DNA from: Sipunculus nudus
Taxonomy: Eukaryota > Annelida > Sipuncula > Golfingiida > Sipunculidae
Assembly: GCA_026874595.1 (NCBI GenBank)
Contig: CM049309.1
Location: 25,673,033-25,737,032, forward strand
Direction of reading: 5' to 3'
Length of the DNA: 64,000 nt
Part shown: in pieces, positions 58,773 through 64,000 of the stretch
Layout of the letters: each line of letters starts with the position of its first letter
Numbering within the stretch: the stretch's first letter is position 1
Notes under the pieces: model-generated
What the model was told of the DNA's origin: nothing
Database searches by the model: none
The model's input: the letters and a program-made list of their open reading frames with translations, nothing else
Translations under genes and position numbers: made by a program

Positions 58773-60155
58773 TGTCACGGTCACCTTCCCAGTCAATAAC
58801 AAACGGGATCGGACTTCAGGTTCTTTTATGTCTCAAGTTTTTTTAGGAATTTCTAAGGATTAACTTTCATACCAGCAAGGTTTTAACACAGTGAAGAGTC
58901 AAAGAGCTTAATAATATGTTTATTTACACTAAATACAAAAAACAGATGAAATTTGAGTGGCATCAGTCTCCTGCAGACAATTCCCTAAATACATGAGCCT
59001 GTAACCTCAGAGATACCACATACGGCAAGCGGGTAGATAAACGGACCACAGCCTGAAAAAAATATCAACCATCCACTATTATCCCAAAAGATTAACAATT
59101 CTATTTCGGTCACTTTTATAGATCGCTTGTGGATCTTTATCTGAAATCCTATATACTTTAATATACTGAAATCAAGGTAAAGATATTGTCAGGGGTACCA
59201 CCTGACCTTTTATGTACCAATTAAATAAGGTCCATATTCTATAGTTTTATCTCTTTATATTGAGGAGTAAAGGGACGTGTAAGAATACTGGTATACAGCA
59301 GAAATTTAGGAATATAGTCGGTACTTTAAAAATCCTGATAAGACTGAAAATCCAATTACACTACAGAGTCTTAGCAAGCCGGCTTCCAATATTACCATAT
59401 CCTTTACTGAGCTGCATTAACATAGGTTTTGTTGGGTTTTAAAGCAGTACATGCATAAAGGCTTACCACAGACATAGAATAAATGGCCCTCTACTGGTTG
59501 GTCGTAACACTCCACCACCAAAAGTCTGCCAAGACCAGGACAGCATCCCCTCTCGCAGTTCGCCACCAGGAGTACCAGGATTCAGCCAGCCAGTTCATAT
59601 ACACAGTGGTTCATTGCTGTCATAAGTGTCAGTGTTTAGATATGTCATGTTGGCAATGGTTTAAGTGATAGCTGGTCTCCCTTGATAACATAAAAAGACC
59701 CTCAGGTCCCATCGTTAAAATGTCCAGCTATAGCAGTGGTGAGCTATACATACACATCCTACTCCTAAGAGAGTTTCTTGCCAACTGAAGCTCACAAGCT
59801 GTCCAGTTTGCCTCAAGCAAGACCACTAAAACCCACAAAACCTGCTTACGATGAATAAGTGCAACCCATGTTTAATACAAAGGAAAAATGAAAGGCCGTG
59901 TGTAAACAGCTTGCTATGGATGACTGGGCAGAGGTCAATATACTAACAAAAAGGGGACCTGCCAGGGTTAACAGGACAAGTGTACTAGCAAACCTGAGTA
60001 CAAAGGTACCCAGGACTCATACGAATTAGCCAAAAGTCCCTTGGTATATAAAAAAAAACCTTGTTGCCCCATCGACGTGGATAAATAATATTGAGTAGAC
60101 CTGTATATGAGAGCCTATGCCACAAAGTGATTGCAGGTCTGGGAACTTTGTGACA
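58773..60155 (-). repeat. 3' LTR of element 2 (1383 bp)
   Basis: Bounded by TGTCAC (58773-58778) and GTGACA (60150-60155). The outer edge is fixed by the interrupted host repeat; the inner edge directly follows the polypurine tract. Short reading frames inside are not called. Confidence 0.7.
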
Positions 60156-60169
60156 TCACTTCCCCCCAT
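60156..60169 (-). other. Polypurine tract of element 2
   Basis: The minus strand reads ATGGGGGGAAGTGA directly before the LTR TGTCAC. This is the usual plus-strand primer in LTR elements. Confidence 0.7.
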
Positions 60170-60298
60170 AGAGGAAAATGCTTGCATTTTCGAAATGCAG
60201 TAATACCATAATACAATCATATTTAAAGCTAAACAATGTTAAGTATATACACATCCACATAAAGACAGATGCCACTCGAGTAAATATACTGTTTCAGT

Positions 60299-60727
60299 TT
60301 ACCAAGCTGGTACTCTGCTTAGAAAATCAGGACCACTGTTAGCACTACCAGGTATAGCTTCCACTTTAAACAAGTATTCTTGCAGGAGCATGGCCCAGCG
60401 CATTATGCGTTTGTTAAGGCATTTTGACTGATTTATGTATACCAATGGTTTAAGATCCGTTTGAATAATAAACGGTCTTCCAAACAAATAAATGTCAAAC
60501 TTGCTTATCGCCCAAACAACTGCAAGAGCCTCTCTTTCAATAGTTGAGTAATTCTGCTCCCTTTGAACAAGCTTCTGGCTTGCATATGCTACAGGGTGCA
60601 GGGTCTCATCCAAGGGTTGCATTAAGATAGCACAAATACCTTTATCAGAGGCGTCAGTTCTAAGTATAAATCCTCTGGAGGTATCAGGCAGCTGCAAGAT
60701 TGATGGCTTGATCAGCAGAGATTTCAA
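60299..60727 (-). pseudogene. Element 2 RNase H domain
   Basis: About 142 residues. The catalytic set is visible: Asp in LRTDASDKG, Glu in YSTIEREALAVVWA, Asp in IIQTDLKPLVY, Asp in GPDFLSR. It removes the RNA strand during reverse transcription. The frame is intact to its stop, but it is separated from RT by a frameshift near 60730-60768. Called a pseudogene because the polyprotein is broken. Confidence 0.85.
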
Positions 60728-60767
60728 CTGATCTTTCTTGAGGTTCGCCCCATTTCACTTTGTTACT

Positions 60768-61010
60768 CTATCCCTTTCGAGTTAAATCAGTTAAAGGGAC
60801 GGCCACCTCTGCATAATTAGGGATAAACTTTCTATAGTATCCCGTTAACCCTAAAAAGGATCTTACCTCCCTTTTGGTGGTTGGCCTTTCTCTGCTTTGA
60901 ATTTTCTTTAACAATTCTGGGTCAGTGGTTATTCTGCCCATCCCAACTTTATGACCTATAAAACTGGTATCAGTAAACCCAATACTACACTTTGCTGGCT
61001 TGGCAGCCAT
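60768..61010 (-). pseudogene. Element 2 RT thumb/connection segment
   Basis: Contains AKCSIGFTDTSFIGHKVG and VRSFLGLTGYYRKFIPNYA, the conserved stretch after the gypsy RT palm. It is in a different frame from the palm, so a frameshift lies near 61010-61030. Confidence 0.8.
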
Positions 61011-61501
61011 GTTGGCCTCTGAGAGATGTTGAATATTCTAGTGAGCAGATCTAAATGTTCAGGCCAAGAGGTAGTATGGCAAAGAATATCATCTATGTAA
61101 CAAATTACGCCATCAGTGTTTTCGAATAGCTTTTTCATCATGCGAGTAAAGACTGCTCCCGCTATTACCAAACCAAATGGCATTCTTCTAAACTGATATT
61201 GTCCCTCTGGTGTAACAAATGCAGTCATATGCTTTGAGTCTTCTGACATGGGGATCTGCCAATAACCCTTGGTTAAATCAAGTTTAGAGAAATACTCACT
61301 GTTACGCAGTTGAGAAAACAGATCTTCTGGATTTGGCATGGGTTCAGGGTCAAACATTACGACTTTGTTTAATTTGCGATAATCAATACAAAAACGTACT
61401 GATCCATCTGGTTTTCGAACCATAACAACAAGAGATGCATAACAGGAGTTAGACCTTTCAATGACTCCCAAGGTAAGCATGTCTTTGATTTCATTCCTCA
61501 T
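60956..61501 (-). pseudogene. Element 2 reverse transcriptase palm/fingers
   Basis: Conserved blocks in order: LGVIERSNSCYAS, VRKPDGSVRFCIDYRKLNK, FSKLDLTKGYWQIPM (first catalytic Asp), FRRMPFGLVIAG, and CYIDDIL (YIDD catalytic pair). It would copy element RNA to DNA. Upstream linker sequence (HIFTDVPNETNVIE, near 61600) is in another frame; the change falls at a T4/A4 run at 61535-61538. All catalytic residues remain. Confidence 0.88.
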
Positions 61502-61539
61502 GATTTCTCTGAGAGCATGTGGAACAGGATAAGGTTTTG

Positions 61540-61739
61540 ACCCTTATCGGATGATGAGAAGTTAGATTGAGGTCACATTCAATGACATTGGTTTCATTAG
61601 GAACATCTGTGAAAATATGTTCATATTTATGAACTAGGGCTCTGACATCTTCTAACTGCTTGGGGAGCAGTGTGTCACAGATTTTAACATTCTCTTGTCC
61701 CTGCTTACGTATAGAACTTGGTGAGGAAATAACAGACAT
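61540..61739 (-). pseudogene. Element 2 linker between integrase and RT
   Basis: ALVHKYEHIFTDVPNETNVI and HHPIRVK are the motifs that normally precede gypsy RT. That they lie downstream of integrase, not protease, confirms the altered pol order. Frameshifted at 61535-61538. Confidence 0.75.
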
Positions 61740-61991
61740 TCCATCATCATCCCAACTATTTTGATGTACATTGCTACAGAGCTCGACAAGACCATCCTTT
61801 GACGGAAGGCTAATCTCTTAACCTGGAAGATCAAATAGGCATGAAATGGTCTGGTCCTGATCGGGCTTCCTTGAAATGTACTTTTTCAAGAGATTAACAT
61901 GCAAGGTCTTCTCTTTGTGATTTACCTTTACTTTGTAGTCACAGTCGTTAAACTTATCTTACACTTGATAAGGGCCCTTCCACTGCAAGAG
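61740..61991 (-). pseudogene. Element 2 integrase C-terminal (GPY-type) remnant
   Basis: After a TAA (near 61990), LLQWKGPYQV is readable, then a stop and further pieces such as HVNLLKKYI. This is the GPY/F module region of gypsy integrases. Confidence 0.6.
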
Positions 61992-62690
61992 TTACTTATT
62001 CCTGTTTGTTGGTAATAGTACAAGGACTTTGTCGCCAACGTTTAGCGACCTTGGTTTTGTACCCCGATCATAATATTCCTTGTTCCTCTTTGAGGCCTTA
62101 CCTAGCATTTCACGAGCTAACTCGCAGGTTTCTTTCAATCTCTCTTTAAGGTCGACCACATATTGATATGTTGTCTTGACCTCAGATTCTGTTCCTGTTT
62201 TGGTCAAAAGCTCTTTAAGTACTCTCATGGGTCCCCTTACAGTTCTTCCGAACAACTCAAACGGGGAAAACCCACCCAGGGACTCATGTGGGGCCTCTCT
62301 GTATGCAAATAAAACCGGTGCCAGATAACGGTCCCAGTCTGATGGCTGCTCAGCACACATCCTTTTAAGCATTGCTTTAAGACTCCCATTAAATCGTTCA
62401 ATCATCCCGTTGCACTTGGGGTTATATGGGCTTGTAGTCAGTTGTTTGATACTGAGTAACCTGCTCACTTCCCTCATAATAGACGAGGTGAACTGGGAAC
62501 CCATATCAGTAAGTACCTCATCCGGTATACCAAGCCTGCTGTATATATCAAGCAGTGCTTCTGCGACAGTTTCAGTTTCAATATTTGCTAGTGCAGTCGC
62601 CTCAGGGTATCTGGTGGCATAATCCATAAGAGTGAGAATAGATCTCTTACCTCTGCTTGAGGCAGGGTAAATCGGACCGATAATATCCAT
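61992..62690 (-). pseudogene. Element 2 integrase catalytic core
   Basis: 233 codons. The D,D35E triad is complete: Asp in MDIIGPIYPASSRG, Asp in VLTDMGSQFTS, Glu 36 residues later in NGMIERFNGSLK. A conserved tail follows (DWDRYLAPVLFAYREAP, RTVRGPMRVL, VGDKVLVLLPTN). It inserts element DNA into the genome. The FSPFEL block differs slightly from relatives (SLGGFSPFELFGRTV), without frame change. The domain lies between protease and RT. Confidence 0.88.
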
Positions 62691-62842
62691 TGAAATTCTT
62701 TTGAAGGGTTCCTCTATCAGGGGTACCTTACCTAGAGGGTATTTCGGTACCTTTCCCTTTGGTATGGTTCTCTGACAGATGTCACATGACTTACAGAATC
62801 AGACACATCAGAATGTATACCTGGCCAATAAAATTGAGAGGC
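62691..62842 (-). pseudogene. Element 2 integrase zinc-binding region, frameshifted
   Basis: The His pair is in the upstream frame (AHEGIMSGHQG, near 62880-62912). FYWPGIHSDV and the Cys region follow with frame changes and stops before the core. Confidence 0.6.
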
Positions 62843-63508
62843 TTATCTATCAAGTGTTCTACTTACCCCCTGGTGTCCCGACATAATGCCTTCGTGAGCT
62901 AGTCTGATCACCTCCCGTCTATGACACTTTGGTACAATAACCCGTGTTATATACTTGCCTTGGACATGTTTGTCCTCCTGTGCCCTGACAAGAATATTGT
63001 GTTTAGTCATAAATTTAAACTTACCTGGTTCATCTTCATTGACTTTAGCCCATAGGTGAGCAATGGAGTCATCTGCCTTCTTGGATTCCAGAAACTCTTT
63101 CTGGTCTACCGTTGCTATCACACTAGGCACCAGGAGAGGCTTTGGAGGTTTGGACTTACGTTTGGCAGCAGCTCTAGTCTCAACAGCACTCATAATGGTA
63201 TCATCAAATGTCCAAGTAGGATCGGGATCCCGAGGTTCTCTTGCACCTTCAATATTACCTATGATTAAATCGTACACTGGATTAGTCATACATAAGGCTT
63301 CAACCTCACCTGTATAGAAAGGACAATCAATATTAACCCCTGCCACTGGGAACCGTCTGATAGTACCATCTATTAGTACACATGTTTGGCTAGTACCAGT
63401 CAAATGGTCTTCAGATACAATGGCTGACCGCACGACAACACTGCTACATCCTGTATCTCTGAGTACAGATACTTTTGATTCACCAATCATGCCTTTACAA
63501 GTAGGCAT
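62843..63508 (-). pseudogene. Element 2 retropepsin-like protease and following linker
   Basis: Active site VLRDTGCSSVVV near 63473-63438, then YDLIIGNIEG, the usual end of this protease group. A linker (QKEFLESKKADDSIAHLW) leads to the integrase zinc-binding His pair. Protease matures the polyprotein. The frame is open for ~221 residues. Confidence 0.8.
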
Positions 63509-63621
63509 ACCTGGAGGATGGGATTCTGGCGTATCTACATTAGCTTCACAAGAAACATTAAGTACTTGTGGAGTAACTAGCTTTGTCTCCTGGCCGTTTT
63601 TTATGTTGACAGGGGAAGTAT

Positions 63622-63996
63622 CTAGACGTCCAGGGAAGCAGGCACTGGCCCTTCATTAGACTTACCTGGAGACAGTTTTACTGTCATCAGAGCTTCCTTA
63701 ACAGCTTCATCTATAGCCTGTTTAATAATCTGTCGAGGATCATCACCTAAGGCTTGCAAACCTTGAGCTACCTCTCGAGGTTTCCTGTTTTTACACTGAA
63801 ATGATTTGTGTCCTAATGCTCCACAATTGAAACATTTTATGACCCCAGGGATGGTCGACTGTTTCTTACCTGCTTCTGGAGGTTTTGCGGGAGGTTTATC
63901 AACCTGCTTTCCATTTTGTTTCCAACTACATCGCATAGAAGAACCAAAACTGTACTGACCGTGGGCTTCTACGTACCTTTCAGCGATGTCTATCAT
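63622..63996 (-). pseudogene. Element 2 gag C-terminal part
   Basis: Runs to the window edge, so the N-terminal part is not seen. It starts with IDIAERYVEAHGQYSF (end of a SCAN-like capsid domain), then a basic linker and a CCHC knuckle CFNCGALGHKSFQC. The protease frame begins shortly after its stop, so gag and pol are in different frames or the junction is mutated. Confidence 0.75.
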
Positions 63997-64000
63997 GGAG

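Larger units (their letters stand above)
58773..64000 (-). mobile_element. Gmr1-like Ty3/gypsy LTR retrotransposon (element 2), 5' part outside window
   Basis: On the minus strand the order is gag, protease, integrase, RT, RNase H, polypurine tract, 3' LTR. Domain sequences are Ty3/gypsy-like, yet integrase precedes RT, the order known from Gmr1-type elements. Several frameshifts and stops (near 61535, 61020, 60750, 61990, 62840) make it inactive. It sits in an old D copy: host sequence gaggatcta, seen uninterrupted at 4758 and 7750, ends exactly at the LTR edge. Confidence 0.85.

Noticed and set aside
1-64000. tRNA, rRNA or SINE with a Pol III promoter
   Set aside because: No cloverleaf-compatible sequence or convincing A and B box pair was seen; the tRNA-related motifs found are LTR primer sites.

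Overview
This is animal (eukaryotic) genomic DNA, AT-rich and almost wholly made of transposable elements. The one host gene piece I can name is a terminal exon of NAXE (NAD(P)HX epimerase, AIBP) at 33022-33275, with an AG splice acceptor and a downstream AATAAA. The repeat style (non-autonomous elements with internal tandem units, GTCTGTCCGTC-rich 5' ends and GGTCAAGGTCAC motifs) resembles bivalve mollusc genomes, so a bivalve or other lophotrochozoan is my best guess. A deuterostome invertebrate is not excluded, because the LTR elements have a pol gene order first described in deuterostomes. No bacterial or organellar genes, rRNA, tRNA or CRISPR arrays were seen.

The window is dominated by at least five families (named B, C, D, E and H here) that share one architecture: a short subterminal inverted repeat near the 5' end, a body of tandem or diverged tandem units, the matching inverted repeat near the 3' end, a small hairpin, and a terminal CTAG or CTTG followed by host T residues. 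They carry no coding sequence. The layout fits non-autonomous Helitron/Helentron-type elements (HINE-like). Family B inserts between A and T, as Helitrons do, shown by comparing filled and empty copies inside the window. Copies nest up to three deep: D 7768-18334 holds C 8321-11899 (itself holding B 10594-11716) and C 12246-17180 (itself holding another D-type element 15568-17004).

Layout: 1-22280 is nested B/C/D elements plus an AATTG-rich inverted-repeat MITE (18398-19202). 22281-26000 is a 46-bp minisatellite, a possible orphan exon, and a decayed Ty3/gypsy gag behind a tRNA-Leu-like primer site. 26002-31095 is C and B copies. 31707-33725 is a 50-bp minisatellite, the NAXE exon and its 3' UTR. 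34665-34861 is a CAGGG-ended MITE. 35030-47692 is D, C and E copies. 48280-49455 is the H element with CTCF-like motifs. 49850-50690 is a GC/CpG-richer island with NRF1, E2F and YY1-like motifs, the best candidate promoter. 51911-56135 is a broken LTR retrotransposon. 56391-58595 is an inverted C copy carrying a second CAGGG-ended MITE. 58773 to the window end is a second, more complete LTR retrotransposon on the minus strand.

Both coding LTR elements are Ty3/gypsy-like by sequence but place integrase directly after protease. The second clearly reads gag-PR-INT-RT-RNase H, the copia-like order known from Gmr1-type elements. Both are inactivated by frameshifts, stops or deletions.
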